A stretch of 52,488 bases of DNA from Candidatus Anaerobiospirillum merdipullorum (GTDB taxonomy: Bacteria; Pseudomonadota; Gammaproteobacteria; Enterobacterales; Succinivibrionaceae): contig JAHLFG010000032.1 of the NCBI GenBank assembly GCA_018883895.1, positions 1 to 52,488 of the forward strand. Direction: 5' to 3'. The position numbers and the translations under genes were made by a program. This document shows positions 1 through 8,301 of the stretch, one piece after another. Within the stretch, counting starts at the first letter, position 1. Every line of letters begins with the position of its first letter. Under the pieces are notes generated by a model. That model was not told the DNA's origin. It saw only the letters and a list, made by a program, of their open reading frames with translations, and did not search any database.

Positions 1-287
1 TTACGGACTCTCCCGGCCGGCATGGGACTAAAAATCCATCCGGATGACAGATCTTATAAAAAGAGCAGGTTACCCTGCCCGTTTCTGTATGCCATAACTA
101 AAAATCAGGGAGCGACTTATTGGTCGCCCCCGTGGGCAAGTTTTGAGATCTTACGCCTCTGCGCTTTAGTTTGGTGCAGTCAGCACTCACTTTCCCCTGT
201 TTTACATCATTTTTACTGTTCCTTTAAATCACCGCGCCCGTAAATAAGCCTTTTACTAAAATAAATTTTTTACTCACCGCAAAATTA
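1..287. other. No gene recognised; two small hairpins
   Basis: I find no convincing coding frame here. The one open plus-strand frame lacks a ribosome binding site and resembles no family I know. Two inverted repeats are visible: GCAGG/CCTGC at 65-78 with a 4-base loop, and GCGAC/GTCGC at 112-127 extended by GGG/CCC at 108-110 and 128-130. Both could be transcription terminators of genes lying to the left of the window. This is inference. Confidence 0.4.
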
Positions 288-317
288 TTCACTCTAAGCA
301 AGATTTTTGGGTATAAT
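288..317 (+). promoter_or_regulatory. Predicted sigma70 promoter for the CBM48 gene
   Basis: A perfect -10 hexamer TATAAT lies at 312-317, and a partial -35 TTCACT (4 of 6 matches) at 288-293, with an 18-base spacer. Transcription would start near 324 and leave a leader of about 190 bases before the start codon at 516. That leader contains CAGCCG/CGGCTG, GTCTG/CAGAC and AAGAT/ATCTT inverted repeats, so it may fold. Confidence 0.6.
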
Positions 318-515
318 AGCCATGGCAGGCTAATTTTGGGATTAAAAATTTGTTATACAAGTTAAAAATCACAAAATACGCTATTTTTTGCCTAATAATG
401 AATAAATTGCGGTTGCAAGCCGCGCCAGAGTAGAACAGCCGATGTCCGGCTGGAGTCTGTACAAGTAAGATATCGCAGACACCATCTTGGGGATGAGGGG
501 CTGAGGAGAAGCACA

Positions 516-839
516 ATGAGCGTATCAAAGAGATTTACCGATAAGAAGCTGACCGTTTCTTTCTATATCAAGAAGGAGGCGGCACAGGGCGCTAAGAAGA
601 TTGAACTCTTATGCGAGCACAATGGCTGGATGCCGGTGGCAATGAAGCCGCAAAAGAACGGCACCTTCCGCGGCTCGATTACCATTCCCCGTGGCAAGCA
701 AGCAACTTATCAGTATCGCTATAAGCTCGAGATGCCGGATGGCTCCGAGAAGTTTGACAATGATTGGGATGCTGATGGCTATGTGGCCAATCCTTTTGGC
801 GGTGAAAACTCTTATTTCTCCGCTGAGCCCAATAAGTAA
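516..839 (+). CDS. Small isoamylase early set (CBM48-like) protein
   Basis: This 107-residue protein consists essentially of one immunoglobulin-like glycogen-recognition domain of the CBM48/isoamylase N-terminal type. Seen: KKIELLCEHNGW near residue 27, a basic strand with FRGSI, and QYRYKLEMPDG followed by DNDWDADGYVANPFG, the usual pattern of this domain. No catalytic domain follows, so it probably binds alpha-glucan rather than cleaving it. Small proteins of this size are known in many gammaproteobacteria. The start ATG has GAGGAG upstream at good spacing. It is monocistronic, with a promoter at 288-317 and a bidirectional terminator at 919-951. The glycogen phosphorylase gene at 39264-41819 gives a possible functional partner (inference). 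Confidence 0.8.
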   Translation: MSVSKRFTDKKLTVSFYIKKEAAQGAKKIELLCEHNGWMPVAMKPQKNGTFRGSITIPRGKQATYQYRYKLEMPDGSEKFDNDWDADGYVANPFGGENSYFSAEPNK

Positions 840-918
840 AAATTTAGATGCCGTAACAAGCAATCAAACAATAACAACACCCCGTGCGCCTAGCAGTTCA
901 TTTGGGGGGTGTAAGCGC

Positions 919-951
919 AAAAGGGGGTGACCTTTTTAGTCACCACCTTTT
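919..951. terminator. Bidirectional intrinsic terminator
   Basis: The arms AAAAGG-G-GGTGAC and GTCACC-A-CCTTTT pair over 12 bp with one G/A mismatch around a 7-base loop. T runs end the structure on one strand and A runs on the other, so it can end transcription of both convergent neighbours, the CBM48 gene (+) and the DUF5718 gene (-). Confidence 0.8.
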
Positions 952-1043
952 ACTTAAAGCCATAGCGCACTGCGTAAGCGCTGCTCCTGCGTTGGAAGCT
1001 TAGCTTTGCAGGCATCCATGGCCATTAACGTATTACCCCGCTT

Positions 1044-1883
1044 TTAGACAATCATCTGCTGTAGCACCGAGATATCATCTTCTTCTAAGTTATCGCGCTT
1101 GACGCGATGAGCTATCTCTTCTTTGCTATAGACATCCTCCGGATAGACGACTACCACTGCCTGATCGCCCTTTTGCAGATAGTGACTCTCACCAAAGGGA
1201 GTATAACGGGTCGCACCCACGGAAATTAAGATTTGCTGGGGGCAGCCTGCTTCTTGTAAATAGGCATTGATATGCTCGGCAGGTCCCGTATCCTGCTGAT
1301 GATTTAACTTGTCAATGCACCAGGCAAGGAGCTTGTCGTAAAAATAAGAATAGTCGCGTACTGCACTATCCTCACCATATTCATAGACCTCACCATCACG
1401 CACTAAGAAGGAGGCGATGCGATATTTATCCAAGATGCCCCCCGGTGCAAAGCTGTCAATCTTCAGCACATTGGTGGCAAAGCCCTTAGATGAGGGACCC
1501 CAATTCTTTTTCTCAGAGATCTTGCGCGCCCCTTCCTTACGAATGGAGCAATCATTGCTGGCGCCAAAGGCAACCGGCTTTAAGGCCGTCACCTGTCCAT
1601 CCTGCCAACTTACCTCACAGACAATGGCCATCTCCGGCTCAATCTGTAAATTTTGCTGCCCGTCAGGGAAAATCACCCGATAGGCATCAAAGGGAAAGAC
1701 CTTTAAATAGGCCGGCACACTGTCACCCCCTTGCGGGATGAAGGTGGGGAACAGTGCCTTGGGGGCATTGGCCTCAGCCGTCTGCACATTTTTAAAGTCC
1801 CTAGCTTCACCTGCCTGCTCTAAGTGTCCGGTAAAATTACCTGCCACCCCAAAGGTGGCCATGGTACGTAAATTAAGCTCCAT
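1044..1883 (-). CDS. DUF5718 family protein
   Basis: This is a 279-residue protein of the uncharacterised DUF5718 family. I recognise the family's opening (FGVAGNFTGHLEQAGEA, then EANAPKALFPTFIP) and its core NDCSIRKEGARKISEKKNWG, followed by DKYRIASFLVRDG and ISVGATRYTPFGE. The QIEPEMAIVCEV stretch recalls fumarylacetoacetase-like enzymes, but that is only an impression. I chose the internal ATG at 1883 because GAGGAG lies just upstream and family members start near here; the open frame extends 25 codons further. No signal peptide. It is divergent from endA and ends at the shared terminator at 919-951. Function is unknown. Confidence 0.85.
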   Translation of the reverse strand: MELNLRTMATFGVAGNFTGHLEQAGEARDFKNVQTAEANAPKALFPTFIPQGGDSVPAYLKVFPFDAYRVIFPDGQQNLQIEPEMAIVCEVSWQDGQVTALKPVAFGASNDCSIRKEGARKISEKKNWGPSSKGFATNVLKIDSFAPGGILDKYRIASFLVRDGEVYEYGEDSAVRDYSYFYDKLLAWCIDKLNHQQDTGPAEHINAYLQEAGCPQQILISVGATRYTPFGESHYLQKGDQAVVVVYPEDVYSKEEIAHRVKRDNLEEDDISVLQQMIV

Positions 1884-1978
1884 ATAACGCTCCTCAATGA
1901 AGTAGCTTATGCGGCAAAAGATGTCGCGTCTTACCCGTACGCTGCCCGCTTTGGCCACGCTTAGGCTAAAATAACGCT

Positions 1979-2749
1979 ATGAAGACGATTATACAAAAGA
2001 GCCCGCATCAGCGGCCACTTTCTACTTTAAGCTCCCGCCTCAAGCACGCCCTGCTTATCTTCGGCGCGGTAACTTTAATAGCTCCGTCCGCCGGGGCCAT
2101 GGATAACTTTAATCAGGCCAAAAAGGTCTTGCCTTCGATTTATAAAGAGCTAAGCAGCCCCACCACCATTTACTGTGGCTGTCCGCTCAGTATCGAGCGC
2201 AATCGCCTACGCCTTGATCTGCGCGCTTGCGGTTATAAGGTGCGCAAACAGGCCAAACGCGCCGCCCGCGTGGAATATGAGCACGTGATGCCGGCCTGGG
2301 AATTTGGCCATCAATTAAAATGCTGGCAAGATGGCGGGCGCAAACGCTGCACCAGTGGTAAAAATGGTGATACCAAATTTAAGCAAATGGAAGGCGATCT
2401 GCACAATCTTTTCCCCTCGGTGGGCGAGGTCAATGGCGATCGCGCCAATTTCCGCTTTAGTGAATGGAACGCCGTCCCCACGCAATATGGTCAATGTGAG
2501 ATGGTGGTCGATTTCAAAGGCCGTCGCGCCCAACCGCCTAAGCGCTCCCGCGGCATGATTGCCCGCGCCTATCTTTATATGGCCGATAAATATGGCATTC
2601 GTCTATCACAAGCACAAAGCCGCCTCTATCAAGTGTGGAATCGGCAATACGCCCCCGATGACAATGAATGCCTGCGCAATGAGCTGATTGCTAAAGTCCA
2701 AGGCAATGACAATCCTTTTGTCACCAAGGCCTGTGCTCTGCGTAAATAA
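1979..2749 (+). CDS. endA: Endonuclease I (periplasmic DNase)
   Basis: EndA is a secreted non-specific endonuclease with a beta-beta-alpha-metal fold. The 256-residue product has a long basic n-region and a hydrophobic signal segment at about 23-40, ending before MDNFNQAKK. The catalytic block is YEHVMPAWEFG at about residues 100-110 (H102), followed by DLHNLFPSVGEVNGDRANFRF, typical of the family. Six or more cysteines in the mature part suit a periplasmic enzyme with disulfides. No Shine-Dalgarno is visible before the ATG, and a TAAAAT -10-like element at 1967-1972 would place the transcript start at or next to the ATG. It lies 9 bases upstream of rsmE, the same order as in E. coli. Confidence 0.95.
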   Translation: MKTIIQKSPHQRPLSTLSSRLKHALLIFGAVTLIAPSAGAMDNFNQAKKVLPSIYKELSSPTTIYCGCPLSIERNRLRLDLRACGYKVRKQAKRAARVEYEHVMPAWEFGHQLKCWQDGGRKRCTSGKNGDTKFKQMEGDLHNLFPSVGEVNGDRANFRFSEWNAVPTQYGQCEMVVDFKGRRAQPPKRSRGMIARAYLYMADKYGIRLSQAQSRLYQVWNRQYAPDDNECLRNELIAKVQGNDNPFVTKACALRK

Positions 2750-2758
2750 GGAAGTGCC

Positions 2759-3487
2759 ATGAGAATTACCCGCATCTACGAACCACAAGCTTTAACAAGC
2801 GGTGCGACCATCGCGCTTGCCGAGCAAAATGCCGCGCACTTATGCAAGGTGCTACGCCTACAGGAAGGAGCCCCTTTACAAGTTTTTGACGGTCACGGGC
2901 ATGAGTTTAAGGCCATCTTGGTAAAAAGTGGCAAAAACGCCGCCATTGCTCTACAAGAAGAAATAATCAACACGCGTGAAAGTCCGCTTGTTACCATCCT
3001 CGGGCAAGTAATCAGCCGCGGCGATAAGATGGACTTTACCATTCAAAAGGCAGTCGAGCTTGGCATCCACGCCATTTACCCCTTAAGCTCCGCCCGCTGT
3101 GGGGTAAAACTTGATGTCAAACGGATGGAGCGCAAATTAGACGCCTGGCAAAAGATTGCCGCCGGAGCCTGTGAACAATGTGGGCGCGCCGTCGTGCCCA
3201 CCGTCCATCCACTGATGGATTTAGCCAATTTCTGTAGCTATGCCCAAGATGCTTTTGAACTACGCCTAACCTTAGACCCCACCGCCTCGGTCCGCCTGCG
3301 GGATTTAAACGTATCCGGTAGCATTTGTCTGCTTATCGGCCCGGAAGGAGGTTTTGCCCCCGAGGAAACAACCTTGGCTACCGAACACGCCTTTACCGGC
3401 GTAAGCTTAGGCCCGCGCATCTTACGTACAGAAACCGCCGCTTTAACTGCCCTTTCCATCTTAGGCAGTCATTTTGGAGATCTCTAA
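2759..3487 (+). CDS. rsmE: 16S rRNA m3U1498 methyltransferase RsmE
   Basis: RsmE is a SPOUT-class enzyme that methylates N3 of U1498 in 16S rRNA using S-adenosylmethionine. The 242-residue protein has the N-terminal PUA-like part (HLCKVLRLQEGAPLQVFDGHG) and the C-terminal knot with LLIGPEGGFAPEE and LGPRILRTETAALTAL, the hallmark SAM-binding and dimer motifs. Length matches the family. AAGGAAG precedes the ATG, which lies 9 bases after the endA stop, so the two are probably co-transcribed. The last codons run into the start region of queF. Confidence 0.96.
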   Translation: MRITRIYEPQALTSGATIALAEQNAAHLCKVLRLQEGAPLQVFDGHGHEFKAILVKSGKNAAIALQEEIINTRESPLVTILGQVISRGDKMDFTIQKAVELGIHAIYPLSSARCGVKLDVKRMERKLDAWQKIAAGACEQCGRAVVPTVHPLMDLANFCSYAQDAFELRLTLDPTASVRLRDLNVSGSICLLIGPEGGFAPEETTLATEHAFTGVSLGPRILRTETAALTALSILGSHFGDL

Positions 3488-3491
3488 CACC

Positions 3492-4313
3492 ATGGAAAAA
3501 CTGCAGCCCACCTTATTAGGTCAGGCCACCACTTACTATGACGAATACTGCCCCGGTCTGCTTGAGCCTATTTCGCGTACCCTCGGCCGCGCAGGACTTA
3601 AGTACTTTGCCCCGCAAGGCTATGATTTATGGCGTATCTATGAGCTCACCTTTTTAAATAAGCTCAATATTCCCTGCGGCGCGATGGGCACCATCTGTGT
3701 CCCGGCTAGCAGTGCCTTTATCGTTGAGTCCAAGTCGCTTAAGCTCTATTTGGGCTCCTTTACCCAAACCAAGTTCTCCTCCCTAGACGAGGTGGAGCAA
3801 TTAATCACCCACGATTTAAGCAAGGTCTTAGAGTGTGAGGTTAAGGTTAAGCTCTATGACGTCGACAGTACTCCGCCTTGCTTTGTCCCGCAGACACTTG
3901 CCGGCAAGTTAATTGATTTAACCTCCGGGGTAACCTTAACCAACTTTGCCTACCACCCCGAGCTCTTAACCAAGCATGATGGGCCGCGCGTGGAGGAAGT
4001 GCTACGCTCCAATTTACTGCGCACCTTATGCCCGGTTACCGGACAGCCAGATCATGCCAGTATTCAAATTCACTATCAGGGCGTACAGGTAAACCATCAA
4101 GAGCTCTTTGCCTACCTCATGAGTCTGCGTTTACATCGCGGCTTTCATGAGCAATGCGTCGAGCTTATCTATAACGATTTAAAGAGTCGCTTAAAGCTTG
4201 ACAAGCTTGAAGTCTTAGCCTGCTTTACCCGCCGTGGAGGCATTGACATCAATCCGCTGCGCACCGACTTTGATTTAGATGACTGTGCAGTGATCCGTAC
4301 TCTACGCCAATAA
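3492..4313 (+). CDS. queF: NADPH-dependent preQ0 reductase (bimodular form)
   Basis: QueF reduces 7-cyano-7-deazaguanine to preQ1 in queuosine synthesis. This is the long two-lobed form (273 residues from this ATG). Seen: VESKSLKLYLGSFTQTKF in the N-terminal lobe, the catalytic cysteine region LCPVTGQPDHASIQIHY, and the C-terminal FHEQCVELIYNDL and RRGGIDINPLRTD motifs. A TTG start at 3474 inside the end of rsmE is possible. I prefer the ATG at 3492, which lies 4 bases after the rsmE stop with GGAG upstream. It is probably co-transcribed with endA-rsmE. A hairpin at 4329-4351 follows the stop. Confidence 0.95.
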   Translation: MEKLQPTLLGQATTYYDEYCPGLLEPISRTLGRAGLKYFAPQGYDLWRIYELTFLNKLNIPCGAMGTICVPASSAFIVESKSLKLYLGSFTQTKFSSLDEVEQLITHDLSKVLECEVKVKLYDVDSTPPCFVPQTLAGKLIDLTSGVTLTNFAYHPELLTKHDGPRVEEVLRSNLLRTLCPVTGQPDHASIQIHYQGVQVNHQELFAYLMSLRLHRGFHEQCVELIYNDLKSRLKLDKLEVLACFTRRGGIDINPLRTDFDLDDCAVIRTLRQ

Positions 4314-4328
4314 AACAAAATACCGCAC

Positions 4329-4351
4329 GTGGCGCTAGAGCGTAGCGCCAC
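4329..4351 (+). terminator. Hairpin after queF, no U-tract
   Basis: GTGGCGCTA and TAGCGCCAC pair perfectly over 9 bp around a 5-base loop, 15 bases after the queF stop. It is followed by ATTAATCTT, so it lacks the run of T expected of a classical terminator. Confidence 0.55.
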
Positions 4352-4357
4352 ATTAAT

Positions 4358-4389
4358 CTTGCGTTAAGCTATATTGCGCTTGCGTTAAG
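4358..4389 (+). repeat. 11-bp direct repeat upstream of the cupin gene
   Basis: CTTGCGTTAAG occurs exactly twice, at 4358-4368 and 4379-4389, with a 21-base period (two helical turns). It lies 53-84 bases before the cupin start codon, where an operator would sit. No regulator is known to me for this sequence. Confidence 0.6.
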
Positions 4390-4441
4390 ATGGTGCTTAG
4401 ACAATAAAAAATTAGCTAAATAAAGAAAATAGGAGTGTCTG

Positions 4442-4765
4442 ATGTTTTGTTTCCATGCTTCCACCGCGCTTGAAGATCTGGGCAATGGGGTTAAGCGCCG
4501 CATCTTAGTGCATGAAGGACAAATGATGGCGGTGGAGAATATCTTTGAAAAGGGAGGTGTTGGCGCCATGCATAGTCACCCCCATGAGCAGATAACTTAT
4601 GTGCTCTCAGGGCGCTTTCGCTTCACCATTGGCGATGAAGTCCATGAGGTTACAGCCGGCGATACCCTGCATAAAAACCCCCATGTCATGCACGGTTGCA
4701 CCTGCCTTGAGGCCGGTACCTTAATTGATGTGTTTACCCCGCAACGTGAAGACTTTTTGCGCTAG
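4442..4765 (+). CDS. Cupin domain protein
   Basis: A 107-residue single-domain cupin. The first cupin motif is visible as MHSHPHEQITYVLSG, giving metal ligands H44, H46 or H48 and E49. The second motif is AGDTLHKNPHVMHG, with a further histidine. Small cupins of this kind are metal-binding beta-barrels whose substrates range from sugars to polyketides, so no reaction can be assigned. AGGAG lies 6 bases before the ATG. It appears monocistronic, with a direct repeat upstream and an AGCGGC/GCCGCT hairpin downstream at 4793-4811. Confidence 0.8.
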   Translation: MFCFHASTALEDLGNGVKRRILVHEGQMMAVENIFEKGGVGAMHSHPHEQITYVLSGRFRFTIGDEVHEVTAGDTLHKNPHVMHGCTCLEAGTLIDVFTPQREDFLR

Positions 4766-4792
4766 GCACAAAAAGCATTTTTAGTAGCCTAG

Positions 4793-4811
4793 AGCGGCTC
4801 TTATGGCCGCT
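4793..4811 (+). terminator. Hairpin after the cupin gene
   Basis: AGCGGC and GCCGCT pair around a 7-base loop about 28 bases after the cupin stop. Outer bases AGTAG and CTACT can extend the pairing with an internal loop. There is no clear T run after it. Confidence 0.45.
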
Positions 4812-4917
4812 ACTACTTAAGCTTTCGGTCAACGATTTTTTACCCAAATTTAATTAATTTGCGTTATGCTGAAATCTACGACCCAATACTGTAAAGCCAA
4901 ATGTCAACGGAGGATCT

Positions 4918-6378
4918 ATGAGCGTCAAAGCAGTGTGGCCGCAGGGCAATATGGCTCTGCTCACGCAAATTGAAGCGGACAGCATTTCCCATACCTCCAA
5001 GGGTGAGCTGTATGAGCTCTATCGTAATTGCTCACTTGCTGTCCTCAACAGTGGCAATCTAACCGATAACTCGCAAGAGCTGTTGGAAAATTACGAAAAC
5101 TTTGAGATTGATGTAGTCCGCAATGAGCGTGGTCTGAAGATTGAGCTCATCAATCCGCCGGATTCGGCCTTAGTCGACGGAGAAATCATTGCGACCTTAC
5201 AGCGCCACCTCTACTCGGTACTGCGCGATATCGTGCAAATCAATATCTATCAAGACACGGTCAAACAATTACTAAATAGCGTTCAACAATCCGATCTGCC
5301 GTCCGTCTCCACCCAAGAAATCATTACCAACGGCATCTTCCATATTTTGCGCAACGCCGGGGTATTGCATGCCAGTGACGAGCCTAACATCGCCGTATGC
5401 TGGGGCGGACACTCCATCTCAAAAGATGAGTATGAATATGCCTATCAGGTAGGTGTGGAGCTGGGCTTACGTAAGATTGACATCTGTACCGGTTGTGGCC
5501 CGGGTATTATGGAAGCTCCCATGAAGGGCAGCTTAATTGGTCATGTGTTGCAGGAAGCCACCAGTTGTCGGCGCATTGGTTTAACCGAGCCGTCCATCAT
5601 TGCCGCCGAGCCGCCCAATTCCATGGTCTCTGAGCTGGTGATTTTGCCGGACATTGAAAAACGTCTGGAGGCCTTCGTGCGCTTGGGGCATGTGCTCATC
5701 GTCTTCCCTGGTGGCCCGGGTACGGCTGAGGAGTTGCTTTATATCCTCGGCATTAAGTTACGCCAAGAAAATCGCTATAACCCGATCCCGCTCATCTTAA
5801 CTGGCAATAAGAAAGCCGCCCCCTACTTTGAGGCTTTAGATACCTTCTTAAAGAGTATCTTTGGCCCGGAGATCAGTCGCTACTACAATATTGTGATTGA
5901 CGATCCTACCAAGGTAGCCACCTTGGTAAAAGAAGGCCTGCAAAATAGCTATGAGCATCGTAGCCTCATTCATGATTCTTATTGCTTTAATTGGTCGCTG
6001 TCCATCCCGCAAGAATTACAGACGCCTTTTAAGGTCACGCATGAAAGCATGGCGGCGCTTGATTTGCATAAAAATCAGGAACCGTGGCGTTTGGCTGCCA
6101 ATTTACGCCGCGCCTTCTCCGGTATCGTCACCGGTAATGTGAAGGAAAACGGCATTAAGCTGGTACAAGAGCACGGACCTTTTATCTTAGATGGTGATGC
6201 CGATATTATCCGGAGCATGGATAAGTTAATGCGCGACTTCATCAAACAAGGACGTATCTTGCTGTCCCAAAAGAAGTACAAGCCCTGCTATGTCTTCAAA
6301 TGCGAAGATGGCAGTGTCAGTGCCGATTGTAAGGATAAGGTCGAAGCCTCCAAAGAGGCAAAGAGCAACCAAGAGTAA
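4918..6378 (+). CDS. ppnN: Pyrimidine/purine nucleotide 5'-monophosphate nucleosidase
   Basis: PpnN (YgdH) splits nucleoside monophosphates into base and ribose 5-phosphate and is bound by (p)ppGpp in E. coli. The 486-residue product aligns by eye with E. coli PpnN along its length: LYELYRNCSLAVLNSG near residue 32, CWGGHSISKDEYEYA, DICTGCGPGIMEAPMKG, and the LOG-family motif VFPGGPGTAEELLY. It is about 30 residues longer than E. coli PpnN, mainly a charged C-terminal tail. GGAGGATCT immediately precedes the ATG. It stands alone and converges on fliO, with a hairpin between them at 6407-6433. Confidence 0.95.
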   Translation: MSVKAVWPQGNMALLTQIEADSISHTSKGELYELYRNCSLAVLNSGNLTDNSQELLENYENFEIDVVRNERGLKIELINPPDSALVDGEIIATLQRHLYSVLRDIVQINIYQDTVKQLLNSVQQSDLPSVSTQEIITNGIFHILRNAGVLHASDEPNIAVCWGGHSISKDEYEYAYQVGVELGLRKIDICTGCGPGIMEAPMKGSLIGHVLQEATSCRRIGLTEPSIIAAEPPNSMVSELVILPDIEKRLEAFVRLGHVLIVFPGGPGTAEELLYILGIKLRQENRYNPIPLILTGNKKAAPYFEALDTFLKSIFGPEISRYYNIVIDDPTKVATLVKEGLQNSYEHRSLIHDSYCFNWSLSIPQELQTPFKVTHESMAALDLHKNQEPWRLAANLRRAFSGIVTGNVKENGIKLVQEHGPFILDGDADIIRSMDKLMRDFIKQGRILLSQKKYKPCYVFKCEDGSVSADCKDKVEASKEAKSNQE

Positions 6379-6406
6379 AGCTTACTTACCGAACCAAAGT
6401 TCAAAT

Positions 6407-6433
6407 CCCATGGCAGCTTTACTTGGCCATGGG
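6407..6433. terminator. Hairpin between convergent ppnN and fliO
   Basis: CCCATGGC and GCCATGGG pair perfectly around an 11-base loop, 28 bases after the ppnN stop and 17 bases beyond the fliO stop. Neither side has a true T-tract. Confidence 0.5.
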
Positions 6434-6449
6434 AATTACTTTAAAAAGC

Positions 6450-7238
6450 TTAGTGCTCGCGTTTGAGCTTAAGTCGCCGCCGTAAACTTAAAGTAGCTTT
6501 AGGGCTGGCTAGTTGCGTGTCCGTAGACTGAGTTATCGGCGCCTCCGTACTTGTCTGCGTGGTCGGAGTTTCCTGCATCAGCGCGGCAAATTCTGCAGCA
6601 CTCATTGCAGAGCCATCGTCTGCTGGCAGGTCAACTGCAGGTGCCGTCACGGCAGATCTTGCGGTCGTCGTAGAGTTTTCATCCTGAGGGGCTTCAGTTA
6701 AATCACAAATCAGATTAATCTGCTGTGGGGTGACGCCTAGTAAGAGCTTACGATCCTTTATTTTAAGCAAGACCACCTTTTCCTTAGCGCCTAAAGACAG
6801 TATGCCATCAACTTGCAAGTGCGCACTCTTTACCCGCGAAAAACGCAAACGCTTTATAAGAAAAACGCTCAGTAAAATAACCATTAAGCAGGCCAAGAGC
6901 ATGATGAACAAGCGCATCAAGCCATCAGCCCCAGCGATACCCACCTGAGTATCAGTGTTCACCTGGGGAGCTAATTCACGTTCAGTTTGCGCAGGCTCTG
7001 CTGTGGTAGCGACAGTGGAATTGGCGACGACTTTGGAGGTAGTGGAGAGCGCAGTGTTTTCTTGACCTGCTGCAGTTTGAGCGCTTTTGTCAGAGGTAGT
7101 AACCTCTGCACTAACTGTAGGAGTGGCAGTAGCAAGATCTTGCGCTAAGACGTGGCCACTCAAACCGAGGGTAAACATACCAAGGCATAGCACGAGCGCT
7201 TGTAGTCCTGCGTGCCGCTGTAGAAAAAATGGTCGCAT
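6450..7238 (-). CDS. fliO: Orphan flagellar export protein FliO, enlarged
   Basis: FliO helps assemble the FliP-FliQ-FliR core of the flagellar type III export gate in the inner membrane. The 262-residue product has a signal-like N-terminus (about 1-32, ending ...VLAQD), a Thr/Ala-rich low-complexity stretch (33-100), a membrane helix at about 106-130, and the conserved cytoplasmic FliO segment LSLGAKEKVVLLKIKDRKLLLGVTPQQINLI (shown in pieces: ILSLGAKEKVVLL and LLLGVTPQQINLI). A Ser/Thr-rich tail ends in the basic LRRRLKLKREH. Typical FliO proteins are shorter and are encoded within fliLMNOPQR. Here no other flagellar gene is nearby. AGGGG lies 10 bases before the ATG. Confidence 0.75.
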   Translation of the reverse strand: MRPFFLQRHAGLQALVLCLGMFTLGLSGHVLAQDLATATPTVSAEVTTSDKSAQTAAGQENTALSTTSKVVANSTVATTAEPAQTERELAPQVNTDTQVGIAGADGLMRLFIMLLACLMVILLSVFLIKRLRFSRVKSAHLQVDGILSLGAKEKVVLLKIKDRKLLLGVTPQQINLICDLTEAPQDENSTTTARSAVTAPAVDLPADDGSAMSAAEFAALMQETPTTQTSTEAPITQSTDTQLASPKATLSLRRRLKLKREH

Positions 7239-8301
7239 CTTATATTTTCCCCTGTCGACAGCTCCAAAGCCTAATTTACGATTAACGCCCCATCATTCTG
7301 ATGCTACCACTGTCCTGGTCATCGGGATTGTGAAAGGCTATGTAGCTTCATTATCGCACAATACCCCACCACGGCAATGTGTACAAACGTCTTGAGCACT
7401 AACTTTAGGCGTTAGAGCACAGCTTCCAGAAAGATGTGGTCAACACTTGTGGCGTGGCACAAGAAAGGCCGGATGCATGCAACTTAAACAATGCTCCATC
7501 AGGTAAAAAAGCTTTAGCCCTGTGACATATTTAAGTGTTAATTACGCCACAGTCCATCTTTAAGCCACGCAGATGACCATTTAAGACGTTCCTGCAAGCG
7601 TCAGTCATACAACCGTTAACAGTTACACCTGCGCTAAGATGCGTCGAAAGCCTTTTTTAATAATTGCCCGAATGTTTGACGCAGGTTGCCCTAATGACTG
7701 ACGATAGACATACCAGCAACATGCGCAAGATATTGACCTCCTAATATAAGCCAAGCCCAAACTTAAACCTGCGCCCCTAAACGTCGCATTATGCCGCCGC
7801 CACTTACAGTTTTAGACCATAATATTTGCCGGCATTATGATTATTTTCATACCGCCTTTTATCCCGTCGTACCCTCAATTTAAACATTCCCTGAGCGCTA
7901 TTTTTGCTACTTAACTGGTTGTTTTTATTAATTTTATTGATTTGCAAAATTTTTGCTGGACTAAATTGCAATTCAGATCAAATTTTTGTTTAGCGACGCT
8001 TAATTTTTTGCTATTTTTATCTTTATTTTCAAGGCAAATCTTTCTACCAGAATTATCTCCGAACATTAAATTGTTTTGTTAACTTAAAAAAGTGTTGTTC
8101 TCTAATTTTCCGAACTGCCCGTCCCGAACCCAGCCTACATCTCAACATCTCTGCCATGGCCATTGCTAGCCAAGCCAGCGCAAAAAGTCCTTCCTTCACA
8201 AATTTTTCCTTAGATTACAAATATTTTCTTTATTAACTTAATTTTTGCTTTATGATGAACTTACCCGCCGTTATTCTCTACCATCTTCCAAGGAGATCAT
8301 G
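7239..8301. other. 1.06 kb region without a recognised gene
   Basis: Between divergent fliO and the autotransporter I see no plausible protein gene. The right half (about 7800-8250) is markedly AT-rich. A -10-like TATGAT lies at 8251-8256, about 45 bases before the autotransporter start, with no good -35. The left part is mixed composition with no clear hairpin or repeat. Long upstream regions can hold regulator sites or a small RNA, but nothing here identifies either. Confidence 0.5.

Noticed and set aside
22-243. 73-codon plus-strand frame at the window start
   Set aside because: No ribosome binding site, no recognisable family, and it spans two hairpins.
7087-7395. 102-codon plus-strand frame across the fliO start
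   Set aside because: It is mostly antisense to fliO and lacks translation signals.
7519-7538. TGTGA half-site upstream of the autotransporter as a CRP site
   Set aside because: The second half does not match TCACA at the required spacing.
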